Shown here: piece by piece, positions 50,944 to 59,400 of the stretch | How positions within the stretch are numbered: the first letter of the stretch is position 1 | How the letters are laid out: every line of letters starts with the position of its first letter | Source: Limnohabitans sp. Rim47 | Lineage (GTDB): Bacteria > Pseudomonadota > Gammaproteobacteria > Burkholderiales > Burkholderiaceae_C | Assembly: GCF_001517545.1 (NCBI RefSeq) | Contig: NZ_FBYA01000001.1 | Location: 1,009,979-1,073,978, forward strand | DNA length: 64,000 bases | Reading direction: 5' to 3' | Position numbers and translations under genes: made by a program | The notes under the pieces: model-generated | What the model saw: the letters and a program-made list of their open reading frames with translations, nothing else | The model's database searches: none | Told to the model about the DNA's origin: nothing

Positions 50944-53097
50944 TCAGGGCCGCAAATGCAAAGCCAGCAGCAGCACTTGGCTGACGCCCTGCTCGCGCAA
51001 AAGGGCCGCCGCCACGGTAGCCGTCCAGCGGGTTCGAACATCGGTGGCCACCAGCAGCACCGGTCCGGCGGGCATGGCTGCGTCGCCCACCCAGCGCATG
51101 GCCGACTCCAGATGCGCCACCACAGGGGTGGACGCCACGTCGTCTGGCGCTGGCCCACCCGTCCAACTGAAACCATCTTGCAACCACAAGCGCCCCTTTT
51201 GGGCAATGTGTGCGGCCAAGCGGCGGTTGCCCGCCATGTCGGGTGCAGGCAATGGCACCACGCACACCGGGCGTGCCGGCCAAGTCTTGGCCCAGCGCCC
51301 CAACATGGCCACCGCCCCGGCCAGCAACTCGTCAGGCACGTCACCCGGCGCAGCTTGGCGCAATGCCTGCAATTCGGCGACCCAGCCCGGATCGTCGGCA
51401 AACGACACCGCACGGCCCGCGTCAAAACCTTGAATGCTGCCTTTGCGCTTGACCCCGGCGGGCCAGCGTTTGCGCGGTTCGATGTCCACGTCCATGCCCC
51501 GCAAAAAGTCGCGGGCGGCGATCAATTTGTCGGGCGAAGGGGCCAGCCCCGGAAACGGCAGATGCCCCGTACACACCGAGCAGCGGCCACACGGCGCGGG
51601 TGATGGGTCGTCCAGCGCGGTTTGCAAATACGCCATCAGGCACCCTTGGCCGTGCGCGTACTGGCGCATGATGCCCGCCTCTTGCTGGCGCACTTGGGCC
51701 AGCGCCGCCCATTTGACGCTGTCGTGCACATAAGGCACACCCGTGGCCCGCCAGGCGGAGCCGTCTTTGTCGACCACGCCCTCGACCGCCAAAATTTTTA
51801 AAAGCGCTTCGAGCCTGCCTCGGCGCACGCCCGTGTCGGCTTCGATCTCGATCAGGCTGCGGCCATCGCCGCCCAAGCTTTGCAGCACCTTGGCCGCCGT
51901 TTGGGGGTCGGGGATCGAGGCGGTGGCAAAGTAATCCCAGATGCGCTCGTCTGCATCAGATGGCAGCAACACGCCCTCGGCATGCGCCACCGCTCGCCCT
52001 GCCCGCCCCACCTGCTGGTAATACGCCACCGGGGTCGATGGCGAGCCCACATGCACGCAAAAGCCCAGGTCGGGCTTGTCATAGCCCATGCCCAGCGCCG
52101 AAGTGGCCACCACCGCCTTGACCTGGTTGTGGCGCAAACGGTCTTCCACTTTCAGGCGGGTGTCGGCATCGATCTGCCCGGTATAGGCATCGACCGCGAA
52201 GCCGCAGCTGCGCAAAAAAGCCGTGAGCCGCTCAGCCTCGGCCACCGTCAACACATACACAATGCCCGAGCCGGGCAACTGCGCCAGCGCATCGGCGATC
52301 CAAGCGTAGCGCTGCAAAGGCGACAAGCCCGGCACCACCGACAGCGTGAGCGATGTGCGGGCCAGCGTGCCGCGAAAAGTCACTGTGCTGACGCCCGATT
52401 GCGATTGCGATTGCGATTGCGATTGCGATTGCGATTGCGATTGCGATTGCGATTGCGATTGCAATTGAGCGCCTATGTCGAGCGTGACCCGCTCATTGGC
52501 GGTGGCCGTGGTGGCCAACACGCTGGCCGTGGGGGTCGACAGCAGCGCCCGCGCCAGGCGCTGGTAGTCGGGCCGAAAATCAAAGCCCCAATCGCTGATG
52601 CAATGCGCCTCGTCGATCACGATCAGGCCCACGCGCGCCAACAAAGCCCCCAGCCGCGCCGCAAAGCGGGGGTTGCCCAAGCGCTCGGGCGAAACCAGCA
52701 GCACATCGATCTCATCGGCATCGAGTTGCGCAAACACCTCGTCCCAGTCGTCCACATTGGTGGAGTTGACCGTGGCCGCCTTCAAACCCGCCCGTTCGGC
52801 TGCCGACACCTGGTCGCGCATGAGCGCCAACAAGGGCGACACCACCAGCGTGGGGCCAGCGCCCGTGCTGCGAATGGCGTGGGTGGCCGCCCAATACACC
52901 GCCGACTTGCCCCAGCCTGTGGCCTGCACCACCAACACGCGCGAGGCGGGTTGCAGCACGGCGTGCACGGCGTCCACCTGATCAGCTCGCGCCAATGCAG
53001 CTGGCCCGGCCAAGCGGGCCAGGATGGTGTGCATGTGGTGCTCGGCAAAGTCGCGGCTTGGCGAAGCCTGCGCATGCAAGTGGCTCGGTGTGTTCAT
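50944..53097 (-). CDS. RecQ-family helicase with coding microsatellite and PRTase-like C-terminus
   Basis: 717 residues. Helicase lobe 1: Walker A QATGWGKS (59-65) and IDEAHCISDW (161-170). Residues 213-234 are eleven Gln-Ser dipeptides coded by a hexanucleotide repeat, in the linker between the two RecA lobes. Lobe 2: ATSALGMGYDKPD and QQVGRAGRA (361-369). Zinc site Cys486, Cys503, Cys506 and Cys509. HRDC is absent; instead residues 605-717 resemble a phosphoribosyltransferase (VCVVPLPAPD; LLVATDVRTRWTATVAAALL), but the usual acidic pair of the PRPP loop reads Ala-Thr. It is divergent from the MmeI-like enzyme gene, which suggests a defence or repair role. It is not canonical RecQ. Confidence 0.88.
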   Translation of the reverse strand: MNTPSHLHAQASPSRDFAEHHMHTILARLAGPAALARADQVDAVHAVLQPASRVLVVQATGWGKSAVYWAATHAIRSTGAGPTLVVSPLLALMRDQVSAAERAGLKAATVNSTNVDDWDEVFAQLDADEIDVLLVSPERLGNPRFAARLGALLARVGLIVIDEAHCISDWGFDFRPDYQRLARALLSTPTASVLATTATANERVTLDIGAQLQSQSQSQSQSQSQSQSQSQSQSGVSTVTFRGTLARTSLTLSVVPGLSPLQRYAWIADALAQLPGSGIVYVLTVAEAERLTAFLRSCGFAVDAYTGQIDADTRLKVEDRLRHNQVKAVVATSALGMGYDKPDLGFCVHVGSPSTPVAYYQQVGRAGRAVAHAEGVLLPSDADERIWDYFATASIPDPQTAAKVLQSLGGDGRSLIEIEADTGVRRGRLEALLKILAVEGVVDKDGSAWRATGVPYVHDSVKWAALAQVRQQEAGIMRQYAHGQGCLMAYLQTALDDPSPAPCGRCSVCTGHLPFPGLAPSPDKLIAARDFLRGMDVDIEPRKRWPAGVKRKGSIQGFDAGRAVSFADDPGWVAELQALRQAAPGDVPDELLAGAVAMLGRWAKTWPARPVCVVPLPAPDMAGNRRLAAHIAQKGRLWLQDGFSWTGGPAPDDVASTPVVAHLESAMRWVGDAAMPAGPVLLVATDVRTRWTATVAAALLREQGVSQVLLLALHLRP
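52397..52462. repeat. in-frame hexanucleotide microsatellite (11 x GATTGC)
   Basis: Eleven perfect tandem copies of GATTGC on the plus strand (CAATCG on the coding strand), followed by one degenerate unit. It lies inside the recQ-like gene and codes for (Gln-Ser)11. A six-base unit keeps the frame whenever copies are gained or lost, so length variation would change only the linker. Confidence 0.97.
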
Positions 53098-53359
53098 GGG
53101 CTCCCCTGTCCGCCTGGTTGGGCGTGTTTTTGATCAAGGCCGATTGTGCAACGCACACACGACAGCCAACGGCGCTGGGACGCCAAACATGGGGCTGTTA
53201 TCCAGCCATCTGAGCAGCCAGCCAGACCCGCACAGCGGGCAGGTCAAACGATTTCCTGAATACCCAGCTCAAGAATCATTTGAATACAAAAAGATGAATC
53301 ATGCCTCTAGAATGAAACGACTACCTTGTTGTTCATTTTTTAGAGATTGCTAGATTCAA
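53098..53359. other. divergent intergenic region between recQ-like and RM genes
   Basis: 262 bases. The recQ-like start is at one end and the RM start at the other. The part near the RM gene is AT-rich, with a -10-like TAGAAT at 53308-53313 about 47 bases before the RM ATG. No good -35 at proper spacing and no clear control-protein box were seen. No short gene is convincing here. Confidence 0.35.
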
Positions 53360-56269
53360 ATGGCTCATCCCGGCAATTCCTCCAACAGCGCAACGCCCCA
53401 CGCCCAAGAACTACAAGACCAGCTCAATGACCGGGCCGAAGCCTTCAGCAAAGAGTTCGCCCTTGCCAGCTACGAAATGGGCCAAGCGCAAAACTTTGTG
53501 CGCGAGCTGTGCGGGGTGTATGGGCTGAACTACCTGCGCTCAGTTGACTTTGAGCGCCGCGTGGCCAAAGGCAGCGGCGGCGGCATCAACCGCATCGACG
53601 GCTTTTTTCCTGGCTTGCTTTTGGTGGAGATGAAATCACAGGGCAAAGACCTGGCCGAAGCCTACGAACAAGCCAAGGGCTACATCCCCAAACTGAAAAA
53701 CCCAGAAGACGTGCCGCGCTTCATTCTGGTCAGCGACTTTCAAAACCTGCACCTGTACGACGCCAGCGGCCTGAACCCGCCCATCCAGTTCAAGTTGGCT
53801 GACTTCAAAAGCCACGTCAACGATCTTGATTTTTTGCTGGGCTACGAGCGCATTTACCAGCAACGCCAAGCCCAAGCCAGCATCGAGGCGGCCAACCGTC
53901 TGGGCAATCTGCACGACGCCGTCAAACAAACCGACTACCGGGGCCAAGACCTGCAAACCCTGCTGGTACGCCTGTTGTTTTGCCTGTTTGCCGACGACAC
54001 CAGCCTCTTCAACAAAGAAGACGCCTTCAAACAGGCCGTGCAAAGCAGCAACAGTGCGGGCGACGATTTGGGCGGCAAGCTGCAAAAAATCTTCCGCCGT
54101 CTGGACACCAACCCCAACACCTCGGCCCATGCCGATGCCAGCACGCAGCGCACCGATGGGCAATATGCCTACCTGCTCGACTTTCCGTACGTGAACGGTG
54201 CGCTGTTCACCAAACGCATCGAAGACCCAGAATTTGACGCCGCCTCGCGCCAAGCGCTGCTGGGCTGCTGCGAGATCGACTGGTCTGAAATCAGCCCCGA
54301 CATTTTTGGCACCCTGTTCCAGCACATCATGCATTGGGACGACGAAGAGGCCGAGGGCAAAAGCAAAAAACGCCGTGACTTTGGAGCCCACTACACCAGC
54401 GAGCGCAACATCCGCCGCGCCATCGACCCGCTGTTTTTAGAAAGCCTGCAAGCCGAACTGGCGGTGTGCAAGGGCGACGCCAAAAAGCTCAAGAACTTCG
54501 TGACCAAACTGGCCAGCCTGAACTTTCTCGACCCCGCCTGCGGCTGTGGCAACTTTTTGGTAGTCACCTACCGCGAACTGCGCTGGCTAGAACAGCAAAC
54601 CCTGCTGGCACTGAACAACATTCCGGGTGCCCAACAAACCATGCCGCTGTGCAACGTGCACCAGTTTCACGGCATCGAGATTGACCCCACCGCCGCCGAA
54701 ATCGCCACCGTGGCCATGTGGCTGACCGACCACCAAATGAACCAGCGCTGGGCCAACGGCTACAAGCGCATTCCGTTGGTCAGCAAAGCCAATATTCAGC
54801 AAGGCAACGCCCTGCGCAAAGACTGGAACGAAGTGATTGCGGCCCCCAAGGTCAGCTTCATTGTGGGCAACCCGCCGTTTTTGGGCTACACCCAGCAAAG
54901 CACCGAGCAAAAAGCCGACATGGCGCTCATCTTTGGCAAAGCCCAGGGCACGGGCGTGCTGGACTACGTGACCGCTTGGTACGTCAAGGCATTTGCGCAA
55001 ATCAAGGCCAATCCCCAGATCAAGGCCGCATTTGTCTCCACCAACAGCATCACCCAAGGCGAGCAGGTTTCGGTGTTGTGGCAACCGCTGTTTGACCAAG
55101 GTCTGCACATCCTCTTTGCGCACCGCACGTTCAAGTGGAGCAACGAAGGCTCGGGCGTGGCGGCCGTGCATTGCGTGATCGTGGGCTTTGGGCTGGAAAA
55201 ACCCAAAAAGTGCGATTTATGGGACTACGGCCAGCAAATTGGTGGCGACGGCCTGCTGAAAAAGACGCGACGCATCAACGCCTATTTGGTGGATGCGCCA
55301 TCGATTTTTTTATCCAATCGGCGCGAACCTCTTTGCAAGGTATCGCCCATGAACAAGGGCAGCCAACCCACCGACGGTGGGCACCTGTTGTTAAGCGCAG
55401 ACGACGAACAAGCCATTCGCGACACCGACCCTATGGCGGCCCGCTTCATCCGGCCCTTTTTGGGGGCTGACGAGTTTTTGAACAACACGCCACGCTATTG
55501 CCTGTGGCTGGCCGTCATGACCGAGGCCGATCTGGCGGCATCGCCCGAATTGCAACGGCGCACCCAAGCGGTCAAGGCCATGCGCCTGGCCAGCCCCAAA
55601 GTACCCACCCAAAAACTGGCCACCACGCCGCATTTGTTTGGCGAAATTAGGCAGCCAGCGGGTGACTACCTGCTGGTGCCCTTGCACTCTTCCGAAAACC
55701 GGTCCTTCATTCCCGTGGGTTTCTTTGGCAGTGATGTCATATGCAGCAACGCCAACTCACTCATTCCCAACGCGACGCCCTACCACTTCGGCGTGCTCAA
55801 CGCCACCATGCACAACGCGTGGATGCGCGCCGTCTGCGGCAGATTGGAGAGTCGATACCGCTACTCCAACACCATCGTCTACAACAACTACCCCTGGCCC
55901 ACGCCCAGCCCCGCGCAGCAAGCGGCCATCGAAACAGCGGCCCAAGCCGTGCTGGACGCCCGAGCCCAGCACGCCGACAAAAGCCTCGCTTGGCTTTACG
56001 ACCCTGAGAACCTGCGCAAAAACAAAAGCCTGCAAGCCGCCCACGACGCGGTGGACGAAGCCGTGGACGAGGCCTATGGCTACGAAGACAGCAACGACGA
56101 CACCAGCCGCGTGGCGTATTTGTTCAAGCTTTACGAAAAACTGGCCTTGGCTCCGATGCTGGAACCCGCCGAGCCCGCCTCAACCTCAAAGACCTCAAAG
56201 ACCCCAAAGACCCCAAAGACCCCCAAACTGCGCCAAGCCAAAGCGAGCGCCAAAAGCCGTGGCGCATAA
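53360..56269 (+). CDS. MmeI-like type IIL/IIG restriction-modification enzyme (single chain)
   Basis: 969 residues carrying nuclease, methyltransferase and target recognition in one chain. The N-terminal PD-(D/E)xK nuclease has Asp80, Glu90 and Lys92 (RIDGFFPGLLLVEMK), with exactly the MmeI spacing D-x9-ExK. A helical connector follows. The N6-adenine methyltransferase has motif I FLDPACGCGNF (389-399) and motif IV IVGNPPF (501-507). The C-terminal recognition domain ends with the family block GRLESRYRYSNTIVYNNYPWP, split here as SRYRYSNT and YNNYPWP. Such enzymes methylate one strand and cut about 20 bases away. The last 20 residues are Thr-Ser/Pro-Lys repeats. Specificity is unreadable. A terminator follows. 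Confidence 0.92.
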   Translation: MAHPGNSSNSATPHAQELQDQLNDRAEAFSKEFALASYEMGQAQNFVRELCGVYGLNYLRSVDFERRVAKGSGGGINRIDGFFPGLLLVEMKSQGKDLAEAYEQAKGYIPKLKNPEDVPRFILVSDFQNLHLYDASGLNPPIQFKLADFKSHVNDLDFLLGYERIYQQRQAQASIEAANRLGNLHDAVKQTDYRGQDLQTLLVRLLFCLFADDTSLFNKEDAFKQAVQSSNSAGDDLGGKLQKIFRRLDTNPNTSAHADASTQRTDGQYAYLLDFPYVNGALFTKRIEDPEFDAASRQALLGCCEIDWSEISPDIFGTLFQHIMHWDDEEAEGKSKKRRDFGAHYTSERNIRRAIDPLFLESLQAELAVCKGDAKKLKNFVTKLASLNFLDPACGCGNFLVVTYRELRWLEQQTLLALNNIPGAQQTMPLCNVHQFHGIEIDPTAAEIATVAMWLTDHQMNQRWANGYKRIPLVSKANIQQGNALRKDWNEVIAAPKVSFIVGNPPFLGYTQQSTEQKADMALIFGKAQGTGVLDYVTAWYVKAFAQIKANPQIKAAFVSTNSITQGEQVSVLWQPLFDQGLHILFAHRTFKWSNEGSGVAAVHCVIVGFGLEKPKKCDLWDYGQQIGGDGLLKKTRRINAYLVDAPSIFLSNRREPLCKVSPMNKGSQPTDGGHLLLSADDEQAIRDTDPMAARFIRPFLGADEFLNNTPRYCLWLAVMTEADLAASPELQRRTQAVKAMRLASPKVPTQKLATTPHLFGEIRQPAGDYLLVPLHSSENRSFIPVGFFGSDVICSNANSLIPNATPYHFGVLNATMHNAWMRAVCGRLESRYRYSNTIVYNNYPWPTPSPAQQAAIETAAQAVLDARAQHADKSLAWLYDPENLRKNKSLQAAHDAVDEAVDEAYGYEDSNDDTSRVAYLFKLYEKLALAPMLEPAEPASTSKTSKTPKTPKTPKLRQAKASAKSRGA
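56183..56227 (+). repeat. five 9-base tandem units at the RM 3' end
   Basis: Five units of the form ACC-TCA/CCA/CCC-AAG/AAA code for TSK, TSK, TPK, TPK, TPK. The unit length is a multiple of three, so changes in copy number stay in frame. They form a basic C-terminal tail. Confidence 0.85.
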
Positions 56270-56331
56270 ATACTTTTGCGATGACACCCGACACGGCCCT
56301 GCACCGAACGGCACAACCCAGCCCTCGTGAT

Positions 56332-56355
56332 AACGGCTCCCTCGGGAGCCGTTTT
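56332..56355 (+). terminator. rho-independent terminator after the RM gene
   Basis: Perfect 10-base stem AACGGCTCCC/GGGAGCCGTT with a 2-base loop, ending in TTTT on the plus strand, 62 bases after the RM stop. It also sits against the end of the convergent MFS gene. Confidence 0.8.
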
Positions 56356-57540
56356 CTATGGGGTTTGGGGCTCGTCTTGCGGCAAAGTCGCCAACAAGGC
56401 CATGCCTGCGGCCATGACGGCGGCCGTCAGCCAAAGTGCCCCTTTGAAGGTGCCCGTGGCTTGCGCCATGGCCCCCGCCACCACAGGGGCGATCATTTGG
56501 GCCGCGCCATAGCTCAAAGTCAGCCGGGCCATGGCCTTGCCCGGGTTTTGCGGGGCTCTGCGGCCCACCAGTGAAAGTGTCATGCTGACGATGCCAATGA
56601 AGGTGGCACCGTAACCGATGGCCCCCATCAGCGCAGCCGCCAAAGAACCCGACACTGCGGGCAAGACGACCGACAGCGTCTGCAAGCCAAAGGCCAACAA
56701 CAAGGCCCGCGTGTCGCCCCAACGGCGGGCCACTTTGTCCCACAAAAACACCGCAGGCATGGCCGCCAAACCCACCAAGGCCCAGGCCAAGGCACCCTGC
56801 CCGGCCAAAGCCGGTTCGCGCTCGACAATGGCCACCGTGAAGGTGGCGCTGATGACAAAACCCCAGCCCGCCGCAAAGTAGCTGCCGGCCATGGTCAGCA
56901 TCCAGCGGCGTGAAATCAGCGGCACCACAGCGCCTGACACTGCGGGCGCGGGGGCTGGCGGCACAGGCGGCCGCCACAACCAGGCCGGCACAAAGAAAAC
57001 CAGGCCGATGGCGGCAAAGGCCAGCCACTGGTCAGACCAAAGCGTCCAATAAAACGACAAGGCCCAAGCCCCGGCGGCAGAAACCACCACGCCCAGACCA
57101 ATGCCAATGAAATACAGCCCCAGCTCAGGGCGACGGCCCTGCCGCATCAACCACCCCAGCACCAAGCCCGAACCCAGCAGCATGCCGGCGGCACCACTCA
57201 CCCCCCCCAAATAACGGGACAAAGCCCAAGCCGGCATCCAGGTGGTGAGCGCCATGGCGGCGGTGGTCAGCAAGGCCAGCCACAGGCCCAGGCCATACAA
57301 GCGATGTCGCCAACGGCTGTCATCGATCCAGGCCACTGCCAAGGCCCCCGAGATGTAGCCCGCGTAGTTGATGGCCGCCAGCCCACCTGCAGCGGCGTCG
57401 GTCAGCCCCGTTTGCAACTGCATGACGGGCAGCAAGGGCGTAAACACAAAACGAGCCAGGCCAAGAGTCAACACCAGACCGCAAATGCCGCCCGTGATGA
57501 CTTGCCAGGGTTGTAAAGAGGGGGTGTGGGCGTCTGACAT
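56356..57540 (-). CDS. YbfB/YjiJ-family MFS transporter
   Basis: 394-residue major facilitator protein with about 12 hydrophobic segments. The start region WQVITGGICGLVLTLGLARF and LPVMQLQTGLTDAAAGGLAA followed by INYAGYISGAL match the YbfB/YjiJ group. Substrate unknown; members are often linked to organic anion or drug efflux. It is divergent from the HTH-pseudoreceiver regulator gene, which may control it. Family assignment moderate to good. Confidence 0.83.
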   Translation of the reverse strand: MSDAHTPSLQPWQVITGGICGLVLTLGLARFVFTPLLPVMQLQTGLTDAAAGGLAAINYAGYISGALAVAWIDDSRWRHRLYGLGLWLALLTTAAMALTTWMPAWALSRYLGGVSGAAGMLLGSGLVLGWLMRQGRRPELGLYFIGIGLGVVVSAAGAWALSFYWTLWSDQWLAFAAIGLVFFVPAWLWRPPVPPAPAPAVSGAVVPLISRRWMLTMAGSYFAAGWGFVISATFTVAIVEREPALAGQGALAWALVGLAAMPAVFLWDKVARRWGDTRALLLAFGLQTLSVVLPAVSGSLAAALMGAIGYGATFIGIVSMTLSLVGRRAPQNPGKAMARLTLSYGAAQMIAPVVAGAMAQATGTFKGALWLTAAVMAAGMALLATLPQDEPQTP

Positions 57541-57559
57541 GGGTCTTGCATGTTAGCGG

Positions 57560-57835
57560 ACTGGGGTGATTCGGCGAGTCACCCGCGCGGCGTGGCCCGC
57601 GGACCCAAGAAAGAGATTGTTATTTTTATTGATTTTTTGACAAATTTAATGCAAATATCACCAATTGGGGATGTTCTAAAGAAGCCATGAGCTTGAAAAT
57701 ATCAAATGTAAGAATTATTAAAGTTTTGTTGATTTTTATTGAAATCAACATCGCCATAACCAGTTCTGAAACGGGTGCACGTCAAGCCCATCGGTGCCCC
57801 CAAAAATATTGAACCGTTCATTTGAGATCCCCGAC
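57560..57835. other. AT-rich leader between MFS and regulator genes
   Basis: From about 57610 to 57750 the sequence is far more AT-rich than its surroundings, with long T runs, two copies of a TTTTATTGA-like element and the inverted repeat at 57728-57751. TTGACA at 57637-57642 matches a -35 exactly but has no -10 at 16-18 bases. No gene is seen. It is probably a control region and possibly acquired DNA. Confidence 0.5.
57728..57751. promoter_or_regulatory. perfect 9-base inverted repeat, candidate operator
   Basis: TGTTGATTT and AAATCAACA are separated by six bases in the AT-rich leader, 84 bases upstream of the regulator ATG. With no T run it is unlikely to be a terminator; a binding site for the adjacent HTH protein is the natural suggestion. 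Confidence 0.45.
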
Positions 57836-58456
57836 ATGTCGACAGAGACTTCGCTGCCAGGACCCGAAATTTCTGAATTTGTCACCAGTTCCCAAGCGGC
57901 CAAACGGCTGGGCTTGTCGATGGCGACCATCCAAAAACTGGTCGACAACAACATATTGCAAGCTTGGAGAACATTTGGCGGTCACCGCCGCATTGCCTTG
58001 TCGTCGGTCTTGCGCTACCAAAACGCCAACAGTTTCGACAAGATCAGCCGTCTGCCTTCAGATCGCCACTCTAAAGTGATGATGGTCATTGAGTCGCAAG
58101 ACCTGACCACCCGCCTGAGCAAAGAGGTGGCGCAATGGGGTTTGCCTGTTCAGGTGTCATTTTTTGAATCCTTGACCGAGGCTTTGCTGGAGTTACTGAG
58201 CGACAAGCATGAGTTGCTGGTGGTTCAAACCACTGCCCCCAGAAAAGAGCAAGAGAAGTTTCTGGAAATTTTGCAAAAATTCATCAACTCCCGGCACACC
58301 GTGGCCCACACCTTGGTCTTGAGCCAAGAAGAAGACTTGTTGGCAACTTTGAACCCCGATGCAAACCCTGTCAGCATTCAGGTGTTCGACAAAGATTTGT
58401 CACCCCTTTGGATGTCAGCGTATCTGGCCGGTTTTGTCGCCCAGCGGCGCGGCTAA
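57836..58456 (+). CDS. orphan regulator: excisionase-type HTH plus pseudoreceiver-like domain
   Basis: 206 residues from ATG 57836 (a GTG at 57794 would add 14). Residues 16-62 are a MerR/excisionase-type helix-turn-helix: TSSQAAKRLGLSMATIQKLV, then TFGGHRRIALSSVLRY with the diagnostic GGHRR. Residues 79-200 look like a CheY-type receiver: VMMVIESQDLTTRLSKEVAQ and ELLVVQTTAP, where the phosphoacceptor Asp position holds Gln131. So the domain order is reversed and phosphorylation seems lost. There is no kinase nearby. It sits behind an AT-rich leader, divergent from an MFS gene. The family is not recognised; the receiver reading is inference. Confidence 0.75.
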   Translation: MSTETSLPGPEISEFVTSSQAAKRLGLSMATIQKLVDNNILQAWRTFGGHRRIALSSVLRYQNANSFDKISRLPSDRHSKVMMVIESQDLTTRLSKEVAQWGLPVQVSFFESLTEALLELLSDKHELLVVQTTAPRKEQEKFLEILQKFINSRHTVAHTLVLSQEEDLLATLNPDANPVSIQVFDKDLSPLWMSAYLAGFVAQRRG

Positions 58457-58473
58457 GCCAACCAAACAGCCAC

Positions 58474-59385
58474 TCAGATGTGGCCCCAAACCATCAGGGC
58501 ATCACGCCCTTCGGTGACCAGGTCGACCTTGGCGCCCACGGGCAGCAGCACCTTGGTTTCGACATGGCCAAACGGCAGGCCGGTCAACACAGGCGCCTTG
58601 ATCTGACTGCGCAGCCAGTCCACCACGGTGGCCAGCTTGAAGCCTTTGTCGTGCGCTGGCACCAGTTTGTAGTTGCTGAATTGCCCCACGAGCACCGCCT
58701 TTTGCTGGGCCAACACGCCCGCATGCAAAAGCTGGGTAAGCATGCGCTCGACGCGATAAGGGTGTTCGCCCACATCTTCCAGGAACAGCACACCGCCCTT
58801 GACCTGCGGAAAATACGGCGTGCCCAGCAATGAGGTCAGCACCGTCAGGTTGCCGCCCCACAGCGGCGCGTCTTTGACCCACACGCGGCGCTCGGCCTCG
58901 GCCTTGGGCAGTTGCCAGCCGGTGCCCTCGCCTTGCTCTAACAACAGGTCGTCAAAGCACGCTTGCATGATGTCGTCGGGCTCCTGCACAGGGCCAAAGT
59001 CTTCGCCCAAAGCAGGGCCTTGCCAGCTGATGCGCCCGGTTTTGGCCAACACGGCTTGGTTGAAGGCGGTGAAATCGCTCAGGCCCACAAACTGCATGCC
59101 GCCATCAATGGCTTTGGCAATGGCCTTGTAGGGCAAGGCGGGCAGGATGCGCGTGAGGCCGTAGCCGCCGCGCGAGATGAGGGCCACATCGGCGCCACTG
59201 GCGGCGGCGCGGCCCATCGCGGCGATGCGGGTGGCGTCATCGCCTGCAAAGCGCATGTGGCTGGCCAGCGCGGCTTCATCGACTTCGACCTGATGCCCTT
59301 GGGCTTGCAGGCGCTTGAGGCCCCGGCGAAAAGCGGCTTTGTCGCGCACCGCGCTGGACGGAGAAAAAATATAAATGTGGGCCAT
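58474..59385 (-). CDS. ldcA: LD-carboxypeptidase (muramoyltetrapeptide carboxypeptidase, S66)
   Basis: 303-residue cytoplasmic serine peptidase that removes the terminal D-Ala from murein tetrapeptide during recycling. The nucleophile Ser is in VGLSDFTAFNQ; the Glu is in FLEDVGEHPYRVERM; the His is in TGLPFGHVETKV. RGGYGLTRIL and LWGGNLTVLTSLLGTP also match E. coli LdcA. It starts 15 bases after the TadA fusion gene. Confident. Confidence 0.93.
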   Translation of the reverse strand: MAHIYIFSPSSAVRDKAAFRRGLKRLQAQGHQVEVDEAALASHMRFAGDDATRIAAMGRAAASGADVALISRGGYGLTRILPALPYKAIAKAIDGGMQFVGLSDFTAFNQAVLAKTGRISWQGPALGEDFGPVQEPDDIMQACFDDLLLEQGEGTGWQLPKAEAERRVWVKDAPLWGGNLTVLTSLLGTPYFPQVKGGVLFLEDVGEHPYRVERMLTQLLHAGVLAQQKAVLVGQFSNYKLVPAHDKGFKLATVVDWLRSQIKAPVLTGLPFGHVETKVLLPVGAKVDLVTEGRDALMVWGHI

Positions 59386-59400
59386 GGGCTGTGTTCTTTT

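Noticed and set aside
52397..52462. GATTGC repeat as a CRISPR or replication iteron array
   Set aside because: Units are contiguous six-mers without spacers and lie in frame inside a helicase gene.
51880..53133. 417-codon plus-strand frame with Leu-Arg repeats opposite the recQ-like gene
   Set aside because: The Leu-Arg run is the antisense reading of the microsatellite; the helicase motifs on the minus strand are decisive.
57637..57665. TTGACA as a full sigma-70 promoter
   Set aside because: No -10 hexamer is found at 16-18 bases, so only a lone -35-like hexamer can be stated.
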